A DNA stretch of 64,000 bases from Paramacrobiotus metropolitanus (lineage: Eukaryota; Tardigrada; Eutardigrada; Parachela; Macrobiotidae), in contig NW_026570388.1 in assembly GCF_019649055.1 (NCBI RefSeq), forward strand, positions 1-64,000, given 5' to 3'. This document shows positions 12,053 through 23,074 of the stretch, one piece after another (positions within the stretch are counted from its first letter, which is position 1; every line of letters begins with the position of its first letter). A model generated the notes under the pieces. The model was not told the origin of the DNA and searched no databases. It worked only from the letters and a program-made list of their open reading frames with translations. The position numbers and the translations under genes were made by a program.

Positions 12053-12423
12053 TGACGGAATATAGCAGTACCGTAGCGATACGTACGTAAAGTGACGGCT
12101 TTACTCGTACTTTCTGTTATTCGCTGTACCTTCTCGATCGTTCTTTTTTGTGTTCGGATTTACTTTTGGTTGTTTCTACACGGATGCGCCGTGTCTATAT
12201 AAGTCCGCGAGTGGCAGTACTTTGGGGATCAGTTCTCTCATTACGAGTTTTGGCAGTTTCGGAGTTTAGAATTAAATTATCGTCGGAGATGCAGTTCTCG
12301 CTTCGCGTAGATTCGTAGACTTAGCTATGCCACATTGAGATATCAGCTCATACTCTGTCGTTGAATTAGGTCGGTAGGATAGATTATTAGGTAATTATTC
12401 CTATCGTACTGATCTCTCCGTCA
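12053..12423 (+). repeat. 3' LTR (371 bp)
   Basis: Pairs with 8039-8410. TATATAA is at 12196-12202, with the initiator TCAGT at 12229-12233, a plausible TATA-initiator pair. A short purine stretch (GCGGGGG) just upstream may be the second-strand primer tract. Confidence 0.92.
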
Positions 12424-13264
12424 CCGGCAGTCCATAGCCAGGCTAGCCGCGTAGCTCATCACTGCCCGGGCCGAATCACGTGCTTACCCGAACTCGCAAT
12501 CAAAGAACAGCAACGTCGGCAGCCGGCGCCTCCCGGCGAAGATGTGATGCAGCGGCGCGGCGACGTTGCTGATCCTGTTCCGGTGCACGTGAATGACCAC
12601 CGCCCTTCGGGAGGTCGGCTGCAGGCATTTCAGCAAGCAGGCCATCACCCAGTACAGGCCGTTTTCGTGTACCGGCACTTCGCAGTAACAGTTCTTTACT
12701 CCGGACACCCGCACATCGGGGAAGTGGGACTCCGTGGTGAGGAGAGCGTTCCACACGTGGCAGACACGCCGACAGCGTAGGCGCTCGATGGAATCCAGGG
12801 ACTGGAAGACCTCCACCAGCAGCTCCGCCGACAGGGGCATATTCTGCCTTTCTACTTTGCGCCGTTTCCGAGGTGGGCTGGTCGCTGTTTCACGCAGCAC
12901 AGCCGGCGATCGGGGAAGAGCGCCGTGACCTTTGTACTGCTTTTCCTGCAAGGAACGGTTTCTATCGATGCTGTCATCTACAGTTCATTCGGAAATTTTT
13001 GACTCACAGGGGAAACCAAGGAATGGGCCAGGGTCAAAAAGAGGGAGGGAATATTAAAGAAAGGGATTATTACACCCTGTTAATACAAGTATAGAGCCGT
13101 ATTATTATTGCAAGTACGAGTATATTTGCACGTATATTACCGCATGATGACGTTAAAGACGGTATTGGCAGCTTTGGTGTTACTTCCTAGCATTATTTTG
13201 AAGCAGTAGTGTCTGGTTATTGCCGAGATATGTACGAATCAAAATAATGATTGAAGTTCAATCA

Positions 13265-13612
13265 GTGTTCTAGCATGTTTTCCAAATTTTAAAATGAATT
13301 TTAACAATTTTTAAATTCATTTTAAAATTCGCATAAAATCGCAGAAGTCTCGATCCGTGCCAAAACCATCTTCATAGTTATGTGCATTGACATGCAAAAT
13401 TTGAAAGGGATCGGTCCATAAGAGACTTTTGCTACACCAGAAAGCATTCAACCTTTTTGTAATTTTGTTGCCCTCGTAACTCTGCAACCGGATGTTGCGC
13501 GCGCAAACGGATTTCACAACTATGTATACAGTTCTTTCGACTACAAAATACCATAAAGCAATGCAAAACAGTGTTTGGGAGTGCGCGACAGCGAAAGTTC
13601 CCGTGGATGTAC
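13265..13612 (+). repeat. Dispersed repeat family DR, copy b
   Basis: Shares the order of blocks with the other copies: a TGAAAGGGATCGGT-like block, ATAAGAGACTTTTG, GCGCGCAAACGG, and the end block GAGTGCGCGACAGCGAAAG with TTCCCGTGGATGT. It interrupts the exon-1 remnant of gene 2. Confidence 0.6.
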
Positions 13613-13989
13613 GCGAATCTTCGGACCAGTAGGCACGGGGCAGCGGATAACAGCGAATGACGAAATCATCCCTCTTGACACGGCGCCTGCGAGGCGCTGC
13701 CCGCACGTTCTGCTCCCCGTCCCGCAGTTCGTCGCCGCCGTCGTGAAAGAGGTGTGCGTATTCGACGAACTGCGAGCGCCGTGCGGTGCAGTCAAAGTCC
13801 ACGATGAGACCCCCTTCCACCACGTTGATCACCTCGCCGCGCTGCATCAGACCGTTGACGAGGACCTCCACGACGTTCCACGCCGATAGCGTACATCATC
13901 TTTAGTGTACACCAGCATGATATGTCGAGAAGTCTGTGATTTCTGATCTGCGCCGCCACGCCGCCCGAGGGCGGTTGGAAGCAGTAGCC

Positions 13990-15178
13990 TTCGAGTAGCC
14001 GGGAAGTCGTGGTTGCTCCATTATTAACAGAACCTTTCAAAATTGGAATATTTCGGAAACATGAGCGCTTGCGACTTTTCTTTCGACTTTTCTGGCTCAA
14101 ACGTTAACTGGGAAAAATTTATACCTGAGTTTAGAAAGTTTGTTGACCATGTAAAGTGCTTGGAATCAAAAATAGAAGAGCTGACTGTCGAGAACGTGGC
14201 CATGAAGAACCAACTGAAAATCGCTTCATTGACAACGTTTCCAACTCCATCAGTTGAGCCTGCTATCGGCAATCTATTGTCGCCCCATGAATTCGTTGAA
14301 TTCAATAACGGGGTACAGGAACTGTGTGAACGGGTTTATGTGATGGAATGCGGACTCGTCGCTGGTGGTGATACCCCTATGCATGGAAGCGGCCTTCCTA
14401 ATTTAGAACTGGATCCTGTTGTGGAGCGTGTTGTCGATGAAAATTTTGGATACTCTCCTGGAAACTGGAGAAATGTTGACGACAAAAGAACGAAACTGGA
14501 GGAAAAAGGCACGCTGTGGAAACCCCGAAGAGTTGTAGTACCCCGACTGGGTGCGACAAAAACCCGTACGCCTGTCCAAGATCCCCATGCCGAACCCAGA
14601 TCGAATATTTCACCTGGACCTTGCCCATCTGCACCTGCATCGTATGCGGGTGTTGTGGCCAAACGACCACCGAAATCCATTCGTGGAAGTCAGAGCGCCG
14701 ACGGCACGAATGTGGAACCGCGCAACCAATTGGGAAAAACCCTGCAATGTATGCGGAAGCCCCACGCTGATTTTTGTGTGAGAGGAATTCCTCGCCTTGA
14801 GAATTCAAATTTTGCCAGCGTTCAGGAATACAACGGCTTTATCGCCAGCCAGCTCAAAAATGAGGGCATTGCCACCAGATTTGTCAGTGTGTTTGTTCCT
14901 CCTCGTGGAGACAGACGCACTGCTACGTTTGCTCGGATTGGAATATTCAAGGATGATGCTGATAAAATCTTACGGCCTGAAATTTGGCCTTCAAACGTTT
15001 TTGTGCGTGACTGGGTGTACTAATCCAACTTGGAAACGGTTGTTTTACCGTTGTTACTTTAGACGTAATAATGAATGTAGTGTTAACCTGAATGTATCCC
15101 ATGTCATCTTTGTCTAAGCTTAAAAGGAGGCGCTGCCTCGTAGCGAAGGACACTAAACTAAACTAAACTAAACTGTGT
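13990..15178 (+). mobile_element. ORF1-only LINE-derived element with (TAAAC)n tail
   Basis: Consists of ORF1 (14061-15023), a short 3' UTR and a tail of about four TAAAC units ending near 15175. The minus-strand LINE at 20259-21612 ends with the same pentamer, which suggests the same family mobilised this copy. The 5' end is not resolved. Confidence 0.5.
14061..15023 (+). CDS. ORF1-type protein of a non-LTR retrotransposon
   Basis: A single open frame of about 320 residues starts at ATG 14061. The N-terminal third contains a coiled-coil stretch (KCLESKIEELTVENVAMKNQ). A proline/serine-rich linker follows, then a compact C-terminal domain of the type found in LINE ORF1 nucleic-acid-binding proteins (VRGIPRLENSNFASV, then TATFARIGIFKDDAD, ending WPSNVFVRDWVY). 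No endonuclease or reverse transcriptase follows. Only about 150 bases of 3' UTR and a TAAAC-repeat tail come next. It may be a non-autonomous ORF1-only element or a copy with an internal deletion. Confidence 0.65.
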   Translation: MSACDFSFDFSGSNVNWEKFIPEFRKFVDHVKCLESKIEELTVENVAMKNQLKIASLTTFPTPSVEPAIGNLLSPHEFVEFNNGVQELCERVYVMECGLVAGGDTPMHGSGLPNLELDPVVERVVDENFGYSPGNWRNVDDKRTKLEEKGTLWKPRRVVVPRLGATKTRTPVQDPHAEPRSNISPGPCPSAPASYAGVVAKRPPKSIRGSQSADGTNVEPRNQLGKTLQCMRKPHADFCVRGIPRLENSNFASVQEYNGFIASQLKNEGIATRFVSVFVPPRGDRRTATFARIGIFKDDADKILRPEIWPSNVFVRDWVY

Positions 15179-15180
15179 TC

Positions 15181-15332
15181 CTGTGGGTTTTGTATAGCTT
15201 GAAGTGACCTTCATGTTTTCCTGTAGCCATTTTGCGATATTGTTGTTACACTCTGTTTCTTTCACTACTGTCTGAAGCCTAGAGAGGGCAACCGCTCCGT
15301 TGCAAGGAGAATAAACTTCACTTCACTTCCAT
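15181..15332 (+). repeat. LINE-like 3' end with (ACTTC)n tail
   Basis: A short stretch ends in AATAAACTTCACTTCACTTC after a GC-rich hairpin-like part (GCAACCGCTCCGTTGC). This is typical of a 5'-truncated non-LTR element. There is no coding part. From here to 15900 I see no gene. Confidence 0.35.
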
Positions 15333-15904
15333 AACAACGCGTGCTCCTACCGTAATTTTTAATTGAGGCGCGTTTGCAAACCGTGCTGTCTGCAAATACG
15401 GGTGGCACATGAAAATTAACAGAAAACCAAGGTCTACAAAGGGAAAGACACATGCATGATAAAAAAGAGTAGTGTGCTCGGTAAAATCTGCGGTCAGTTA
15501 GTGGCCCCCGTAATATAGTGCGCCTTCCATGCGCCAATCTGTACGTGATACGTAGCGTATGCGTAGTTCCCATTTTGGCGCACTGCGTAATTCCTGTAAT
15601 TGGTGACGTGCGAAACAACGTCTACGGCGGTTGCGATCCCGGCGCAGATCAAAAATCGGCGCCTGGATGCTCGCGATATCTTCCCTGTACACTGTACGCT
15701 TTGACAACTGAACCAAAACGCCGCCACAAAGTTTGAGCCCCAAACATAAGCTGACCAAGTTTTTCTTGCAGGTACGAATTATTCCACGTACTGAAGTAGT
15801 AATAAAATATTATCACTTAGAGAAAAAATTGTTGAAATTCGCTTTAACAGTCAGTCTGCACCAGTGTCATGGGGGTAGACCTCAATCCTATAAATCAACG
15901 ACAT

Positions 15905-16040
15905 GGGGAAACATGGGGTGTCCCTAAATAACAGCATAACAGCATCTATTCATAAAAAGGGATAAATGGGAGAAAAACACAAATAAAAATGGATAATTCA
16001 AGATCAGACACTGATAATATTTTAGCAGAAAATCCATTAA
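15905..16040 (+). repeat. Dispersed repeat also present at 27243-27365
   Basis: Both copies share GTCCCTAAA, ATTCATAAAA, GGGAGAAAA, AAAAATGGATA and AGATCAGA in the same order. One lies upstream of gene 3, the other in intron 1 of gene 4. The type is unknown. Confidence 0.55.
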
Positions 16041-16457
16041 TAAGGACACTTCCATGCCTGACCGCAGTCATAGGTGGTTACAGTATACGCCGTGGCACCT
16101 GTAAACAACAGTTATGCTGACTCCTGAACGGCGATCGACACAACTGACATCTGCAATTACTGCTACCGCCCAAGGCTGCGGCTGCGCAGTTATGAGTTAT
16201 TGGAAATTTTTCTCTCGTCGATTCATTCATCATAAAATATCAAAGTTCGACTTTTGCAAGGTTTGCTTCTCCTGTTTCATTACCATTTCCAGATTAATTT
16301 GTTTCCCGATTAATTTTTACAATACCGGAATTTACGAAGACACACTGCTAATTAGAGACATCCTCCTTTATGCCATCTTTTTTTTTATACCACGGTCGGG
16401 ATTTCCTTCTGCATGTGGCGCCATGAGTAAACCAGCGAACCAACACGAACCTGCAGA

Positions 16458-19400
16458 ATGTTGGTCTACCGTTATGACGTGTGCGCTTGGAACGGCGTGG
16501 ACGTCCTCGTCGACGGCCAGCTGCAGCACGGGCACGTCATGAACGTGATAGACGACGGGTTGTTTGTGAATTTCGGTTGCCGCGCCGAGTTTATCCGCTA
16601 CGGGAATGTCTTCGAGTGCCGCCAGGCCACGGACCACCCCAACGTGAAACACAGGCCCCCGTCGCACTGGTCGGCAGGGGAAAAAGCCCAGGTCCTCCTG
16701 CGCGCTGCTCCCGGCGCCCCCTGGATATGGTATCCAGGAACGATTGTCGCCCTGGACGATTACTGCCAGGATGACGCGGTGTTGGTGGATGTGCAGTTAC
16801 CCGGCAGGATCATCAGGGAACTGCTGCTCTGCCAACAAGTGCGGGTGCCGCTGTCGGAGGAGGATTTGGCGCAGCGACGGATCGTGGACAAGCACTTCGT
16901 TATCCGCTGCTGCCCCTTGCCAGATGGTTATGCGGCAGAAGCATCGCCTCATCTCACCTGGCACTTCCAAAACGGCGTGCATGAAGATGAAGACGTAGTG
17001 TGTACGGGAGAGTTCAGTCAGTATCTGCTGTATCTACAGTGTCGCACAGCCACCCCCCTGGAAGCCGAAACACTGGTAGGCGTCCGTGTTTTAGGTTTTC
17101 TTAGGTTTTCTTAGGTTGTCTTAGGTTTTCTTAGGTTTTCTTAGGTTTTCTTAGGTTTCCTTAGGTTTCCTTAGGTTTCCTTAGTTAGGTTTTCCTAGAT
17201 TTTCTTAGGTTTCCTTAGGTTGTCTTAGGTTTTCCTGGGTTTTCTTAGGTTTTCCTAGGTTTCCTTACGTTTCCTTAGGTTGTCTTAGGTTTTCTTAGGT
17301 TTTCCTAGGTTTTCTTAAATTGTCTTAGGTTTTCTTAGGTTTCTTACTCTAGCTTTTCTTATGTCTGCGGCAGAGTAGAAAAGGGCGAAATTCATCGCAG
17401 TTTCTCTTTTACTGCAGTGCAAAGTTTATGCTGCAACGAAGAATGATTTGGACCCTATCTTTCCGGTACAGCCATTATCCAACGAAGTCGCGCTTCCGCC
17501 AAATAAAAAGCGTAAAACCGATGCCCTTCCCCGAAGAAACCTCCCGCTGCCCGTTGAGCTGTTACTTGAGGTGTTCCGCTCGCTGGACTCCGTCGGGCGC
17601 GTTCGCTGCCGCCGTGTCAGTGAACTGTGGAACCGGCTTCTCACGACCGAAGCCTACTTCCCGGAAGTCCGCGTATCCGGACGCAAAGCCGATGCGCCGG
17701 ACGAGCTGGATGAGAACCAGTGGGTGGTGGCCTGCCTGCTGAAATGCGTGACCTGCCGCACGCGGACGGTAGCTGTCCTACATCTACATTTCCCTCAATC
17801 CCTGCGCGCCGCTGCTTTAATTGGCCACACGCGGCAGGCCGCCCGTCTCCCGACGCTGGTGTTCTACCGCTGCGAGTGGGGCGATGATTGGAGCGGTGAA
17901 TATATCGGTGCATATCTGAAGGATATGGTGAAGCTGTGGGCGGATGCCGAGCGGGTGGTGTGGAAGCAGTGCCGCATCTACGATCACCATTTACAGGCGG
18001 TTATTTCGCGGCAAGCTCTCAGCGTCCAGCCGGATGCTGTTTTGGAGGCGCAGCTGTGGGATCTCTTCGAGAAGTACCTGGCGCTCAAGAAATTGCCGGA
18101 TTTGCCGGCCTTGGCGCACTGGATCGCGAATTGCATCAGCAATAAGCGCCGTAAGCAAATTAAAACTGAACTCATCAAGGTGAGGATGTGCCGCAAACCC
18201 CTCAACGTAGTACCAGGAACTTACTATAGCTAGAAGGACTGGGAACTGCTGTGCAACGGTCGACTACGTCATCACTGTCGCTTACACAAAGCACGGCTGT
18301 GCTGATGCTTACCATAATCACACAGACTTTGTTGTCCCTTTCGTTGTCCCGGTGACACTAACCCATTGCTTTGCATGTTTACCGATGTATCAGTTGACGT
18401 TGTTGCACTTTTGCTGAAAGGGATGGCAAAACGGAAGAAGAGCGCTGGTCCCTGCGGGATGCCTAGCAAAATCCTGGCAGGCGTGAATCAGTATCTTGCT
18501 AAACCGCTGACGATCATGATTAACGCATCCCTGAAAGCAGGAGTGTACCCAACGATTTTCAAAAGCGCTGACGTAGTCGCCATACCGAAGCAGACCAATG
18601 CACGACAGTTGGATGATTTCAGACCAATTTCACTGGTGTGCAACATATCGAAAGCTTTCGAGAAAATTGTACAAAACCAGCTTGTAGCCGTTTTGAAGAC
18701 CGGGAATGTGCTTTCTGAGAAGCAATCCTGATTCCGGGACGGACACTCGTGCGAAACCTTACTGTTGAAACTGTCCGAAAAGTGGAGGAAAACAATGGAT
18801 GCTGGGAAAATTACAGCTTTATGCCTAATTGACCTTAAAAAGGCATTCGATTCTGTTTCCCATGCGAAAATGATTGAAAAGTTACACGCGATTGGCATCC
18901 GTGGTGGCGCGCTAAAATGGTTTCACAGCTACCTGACTTCCCGAAAACAGCGCGTTAAGATGATCCGGAATGTGTCAGACTGGCTGCCAGTGCAATCGGG
19001 TGTGCCACAGGGAACACGTCTGGCTCCGGTGCTCTACACGCTGTACACAAACGACATGCTACCCGGACTCGACGCCGAATGCTTTGCGGATGACACCGTG
19101 CTATATGGTGTCGGCACCACCCACGCGGAGGCAGCTTTGGATCTTGGCATTCAAGTTGATAAGGCGACCACTTGGTTTGCAGCGAACACCCTGTGCGTAA
19201 ACGAGAAGAAATGTAAACTTATTTACATTTGTCCACAATCAAGGAAAAACCAGCCTGCGCCTACAGTAAAGATGAACGGTCACCAGCTGGAAGCGGAAAC
19301 ATGCGTAAAATACCTCGGGATTTACATCGATCAGAATCTGAAGTGGGAGGAACATTTCAGCCATGAACTGCGGAAAGTTAATTACGGCATCGCAATGATA

Positions 19401-22400
19401 AACGCAACGAAAGAAGGCCTGGACATGTCACAGCGCAGGAGTCTTTACCATGCCTGTGTGCAACCACATTTCGACTACGGGTCGGATACGTGGTCACCAG
19501 CATCTTCGACTCTCCGCGACAAGTTGACCAGAGCCCAACGGAAAGCACTGCAAGCCATTACTGACTACAAGGAGCGGGTAACCCCCGAGCTGTATCAGCG
19601 ATTGCGCATCCTGCCGGTATTTGACCGTTGGAAGCAGTCGGAAGCCGTTTGGTTGTATAAGATCTACAACCATGAAGTGTACAAACTTCCGCCCTACCTG
19701 GCTGAACTGATCGACTTCAAGGATCTGTCACCGCAGTACAATCTCAGGAAGCCGAAACGAATCCAAGCCAGAGCGAAACAGAAAATCGGAGAAAGCACGC
19801 TGGCCATGCGGTTAAAGAACGTTTTTGAGCGGATTCAAAAAGTTAATTCACAGATACTCAATGTTAGCGGTGTTAGCTTTTTCAAGTTCGCTCTGAAAAC
19901 TATTGATCTGTCTAAATAATCTCTTCTGTAATTTTTCGCTGCATTTTTTACCGACCAGACATTGAGGTCCTGTTAAACGGGTTGTCTGCTCGTGATACAT
20001 GAATGAATGAATGAATGAATAGATATTCTGAAGTTTCTTTCTCATCAAAAGCTTTCTGATATTTTTAAAAGATCATACTGAATATAGAAACTTTTATTTC
20101 GGGGGCTAAAACTAGAAGAGAAGAGAAATCGGCTGAGAAAACTGACAAAAACGGTGAAAAACGCGCATCTGTCACCATGGCAGCCGCCCTCCCGCGTATG
20201 CGAGAGTGATGACGTCAAACGGTTGGTTGCCAGTCCTCCTCACACTATAGTAAGTACTTAGTTTAGTTTAGTTTATTCAAGAGCAGACAAACCCTGAGGC
20301 ACTCGCTAGTCTGGTCAGATAATAATAGAAAAATAACAAATACATAACAACATTCAGATGGTAGAACAGTCGAGGTCACATAATACTACAGCAGATTATT
20401 TGAACGTAAAGTAGCCAGGTAAAGTTCAATAGAACCACAACCGAACACCTCTTCCCCACGTAGTTTTTTAGTCTTACCATCAACAATTTTAGTAAACATT
20501 TTTCCCGTTATTTTATCATACAACTGTTTCAGCCTCATCTTCAGGGTTGTCTTCCCGATGCACAGCCGCGTGGTGGCATCGATCCGCTCTGTACGGCGAA
20601 GCTCGTACCTCGCACTCGTTTCCTTGAATGGCAGCAGGTTGGTCATGTAAGACGGCACATTAAAACTGCTCCGGTTACGTATCTTGTACAGCCATACCGC
20701 TTCCTTTTGCCGCCATCGGTCGGTCGCTGGTGTGATGCCCAGCTGCTCGTACAGTTGCGGTGTTATCCGACAACTGCCGCCGGTGATGGTCCGCAAGGCC
20801 GCGTCTTGCCGTTTCTTCAGCTCCTTCTGCTCTCCCGAAGACGCCGTGGACCAAGCCAGTGCACAGTAATCAATGTACGGCTCGACGAAGGCGTGGTGAA
20901 GGGTGGCTCGCTGAGGGATGCTGAGACCGGTTCTGACTCGCTTGATCTTCTGGATACCGAAATTAATGTTTCGTTTCACTTTCTGGAACTGCTTATCCCA
21001 TTTCAGCTGATGGTCGACTTCAACTCCCAGGTACGTCACATGCTGTTTTACGGGCAGCGCTTGACCGTTCAGCATTACCACTGGGTCACTTTCTTTGGAT
21101 TTGGTATTGATGCATATAAACATTGCGGCGCATTTTTTCACGTTCAGTGCCAGACTGTTGTCATTAAACCAGGTTGCGACTTCCTCCAATGCGGTATTCA
21201 ATTTCTCAGCCGCTATAGCTTTTGTTTTCCCGCGGCAATAAACGATGGTATCATCGGCGAACGCGTCGATTTCAAACCAAATGCCGCTGTTTCGTAACAA
21301 ATCATTCAGGTAGATGATGAACAAAATTGGACCAAGCACAGTACCTTGCGGTACACCGGAAATCACCGGTAAGTACTTCGAGGTCCTTCTGTTTGTCTTC
21401 ACACGCTGCTGACGGCCAGTGAGATAGGAGTAAAACCAATGCAGTGCATTGCCATTAATGCCGGCTTTTTCCAACATTAGCATTAGTCGCTGGTGGTTAA
21501 CCGAGTCGAAGGCTTTCTTAAGGTCAAGAAAGGCTACTGCAATCACATCACCGTCGTCCATCGCACACTTCCACGTTTCTGTTACTTTTACCAGCAGCGT
21601 TTTACCTTGGTAGTACGTTAATTAGGAAGTTCTTCTGTTGGTACATTATTAATATTATTGCAGCTATAGTTGTCAAACTTCATTAACTGTGGCTTTAACA
21701 GGCTATTGGTAAATCATTTGGTTATTTTTGAAAATTTTTGACTTTTTTTGGTTTAATTTTATGGATAGAAGTTACCCAACCTAGGAATCGAACCCAGGCC
21801 TTACTATCTTAAAGCCGTCAGGAAAATGTCGATGTTCAGCAAATTATCATTCAGCAACTTGTCGATCATTGAGCTGTCGTTTCAATTACTTGTCGATAAA
21901 GCAGATTGTAGTTTAGGAAAGTGTCGTCAACAAAGTAGTGGTCAACAAATCCCCGGTTTAAGTTCACGTGATACTGACCTGGGCACATACCGAGGCTGTA
22001 AATTCAGAAAAATCTCATTTTTGACAGAAAGGTAGAACAACTATGTAGGATGTTTAAAAAAACTATTTCATTTGCCATGGCCAATGGGCGTGGCCAAAAC
22101 AAAATTTAAAAGTTATTCCTACACTGTGCTGTAGCCTATAGGAAATATCACCAGAATCTGGTGATGTACTTTAGATGCAGGACCGGTTTTCACTGCTGTT
22201 TACTTTAATTGTGTATTTGAATTTGTGTTAGGAATTTTTCGACAAATCCTAGGTAACACGCGCGTACCGATATGTCTCGACTAAAAAAAGTTAAAGCATG
22301 GGTTGCACCTTTTACAAAACCATTTCGCAGGCGGCTGAATTGGCAATGCTTCTGTGTGTTATGACTTACAAGTTCTCCGTAATAATCGAAAAATTGCTTA

Positions 22401-23074
22401 CACAAATCAAAGTAAATCGTTTCTAATGAAAAAGTACAGATAAATATAAAGTACAGCATAAACAAATACATATTTCGAACGAGTTAACTGCCTTCGCTGC
22501 CGGATTGTCCAGTATAAACGTTATCAGTCTCACAGCGTATGATGCGGTGCATTTCCTATTGGCTACAGCACGGTATTTTTTTAAGCATCCTGCATAGTTG
22601 TTCTACCTTTCTGCAAAAAATGAGATTTTTCTGAATTTGTAGCTTCGGTATGTGCCCTGGTGAGTGCAGGGCGGAGAATTTATTTATACGAAGAAATTAA
22701 TTTTTATACAGAGCAACTAATTAATTACTCTTTTTCTTTACTGATGTTTATATCGCGATATAACAGTCGTAATTCATAACACTACGGCCATCTTTGCACA
22801 ATCAAAATTAAAAATAACCCTTTTATTAAAAATTTAAAAAATTAATTATTTAATTTAATTTAATATTGATTTTTGTTAATTTTTATACGGAGAAAGTTAA
22901 TTTATGGCTTAACTGTAGGGCCTGGAGAATTACCAGAGCGTGGATCCGCGGGTGTCCACCCACTACCGGAACCGGCAGTGGCGCCGGATGTCGGAAATAG
23001 CCAGTCTGGATGTGCACAAGTTGACCAGCGTGACGGCGGCGGCGCTCTGTAACGGGATTGATCCAAATTATTAA
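16458..23074 (+). CDS. Tudor-like/F-box family protein, gene 3 (intact)
   Basis: Three phase-0 exons: 16458-17075, 17418-18179 and 22919-23074 (TAA), about 511 residues in all. Residues 1-206 (exon 1) look like two Tudor/Agenet-type barrels. The first starts at WNGVDVLVDGQLQHG; the second has AQVLLRAAPGAPWIWYPG, followed by a VLVDVQLPG strand. Such domains read methylated histones or bind RNA-protein partners. Exon 2 carries a basic linker and an F-box near residues 240-285 (LPVELLLEVFRSLDSV, then RCRRV), which would bind Skp1 in an SCF ubiquitin ligase. The conserved VWKQCR...QLWDLFEKY region follows. Exon 3 is the shared tail DPRVSTHYRNRQW. Intron 1 contains the TTAGGTTTTC array; intron 2 carries two LINEs and a foldback element. 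The domain names for exon 1 are inferred from pattern only. Confidence 0.82.
17090..17346 (+). repeat. TTAGGTTTTC decamer minisatellite in intron 1 of gene 3
   Basis: About 25 units of a 10-base repeat, TTAGGTTTTC, with variants TTAGGTTTCC and TTAGGTTGTC. Each unit contains the arthropod-type TTAGG core. The array lies entirely between donor 17076 and acceptor 17417. Confidence 0.9.
18366..19919 (+). pseudogene. Non-LTR reverse transcriptase (one nonsense mutation)
   Basis: The frame begins inside the RT fingers (KKSAGPCGMPSKIL) and continues with DDFRPISLVC. It is stopped by TGA at 18729-18731, directly before FRDGHSCETLLLKL, where relatives have a glycine. It then continues with LIDLKKAFDSVSH, SGVPQGTRLAPVLY and the catalytic FADD box, followed by the thumb and a C-terminal domain to 19919. 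The overall pattern fits the CR1/L2/Jockey group of LINEs. The copy is inactive because of the truncation and the stop. Confidence 0.85.
18366..20035 (+). mobile_element. 5'-truncated LINE with (TGAA)n tail
   Basis: Inserted in intron 2 of gene 3 in the sense direction. It contains reverse transcriptase and its C-terminal extension only; the endonuclease is missing. The 3' UTR contains CCTGTTAAACGGG before the tail of five or six TGAA units near 20001-20020. The 5' end is not resolved and may lie up to about 100 bases further left. Confidence 0.85.
20259..21612 (-). mobile_element. 5'-truncated LINE with (TAAAC)n tail, antisense to gene 3
   Basis: Lies in the same intron as the preceding LINE but on the other strand. 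The tail (three or four TAAAC units) is at 20259-20276. Truncation is at about 21612, within the RT. AGTAC occurs next to both ends and may be part of a target-site duplication. Confidence 0.85.
20386..21561 (-). pseudogene. Non-LTR reverse transcriptase, 5'-truncated but open
   Basis: An uninterrupted frame of 391 residues starts near the RT palm: FLDLKKAFDSVNH, SGVPQGTVLGPILF, and FADDTIVYCRG with the catalytic aspartates. A thumb and a C-terminal domain follow (ALAWSTASSGEQKELKKRQD). It is related to, but clearly different from, the LINE at 18366-20035. It lacks the RT fingers, endonuclease and ORF1. The open frame suggests a fairly recent insertion. Confidence 0.88.
21974..22664. mobile_element. 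Long-TIR foldback/MITE element, family A, copy 2 (691 bp)
   Basis: Its inverted ends share GGGCACATACCGA, AAATTCAGAAAAATCTCATT and AGAAAGGTAGAACAACTATG. The ends match the plan of the element at 2736-3431, including the CTSACCAGG-like terminus and AAATTCAGAAAAATCT. The middle is non-coding. It lies in intron 2 of gene 3. Confidence 0.78.

Larger units (their letters stand above)
8039..12423 (+). mobile_element. Ty3/Gypsy-like LTR retrotransposon, complete ends, decayed inside
   Basis: Two LTRs (8039-8410 and 12053-12423) both begin TGACGG and end CCGTCA. They are flanked by the same 4 bases, CCGG (8035-8038 and 12424-12427). A primer-binding site starts directly after the 5' LTR with TGGCGCCCA, which matches the 3' end of tRNA-Lys(CUU) for nine or ten bases. 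The inside holds a frameshifted gag and only a scrap of pol; protease, RT and most of the integrase are missing. The LTRs differ at roughly two dozen places by eye, so the insertion is not recent. It sits in exon 2 of gene 2. Confidence 0.93.
7853..13908 (-). pseudogene. Disabled Tudor-like/F-box family gene 2, split by an LTR element
   Basis: The pieces, in transcription order, are as follows. An exon-1 remnant at 13908-13600 starts like its paralogs (MLVYTKDD), but a 1-base frameshift precedes WNVVEVLVNG. It lacks the central Tudor-like part and breaks off where a dispersed repeat begins. Exon 2 starts at 12945 after TTGCAG and encodes the F-box region (SAELLVEVFQSLDSIERLR). It then has an in-frame TAA just after CEFG and is interrupted at 12424 by the LTR retrotransposon 8039-12423. 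The frame resumes at 8038-7853 with CERMVRKQCR, exactly the family's next motif. If one copy of the 4-bp duplication is ignored, the two halves are in the same frame. This gene is certainly non-functional. Confidence 0.85.

Noticed and set aside
12053-12423. Solo LTR
   Set aside because: It pairs with 8039-8410, with matching target duplications at the outer ends.
17090-17346. True telomere or chromosome end
   Set aside because: The array is short, degenerate and flanked by exons of one gene on both sides.
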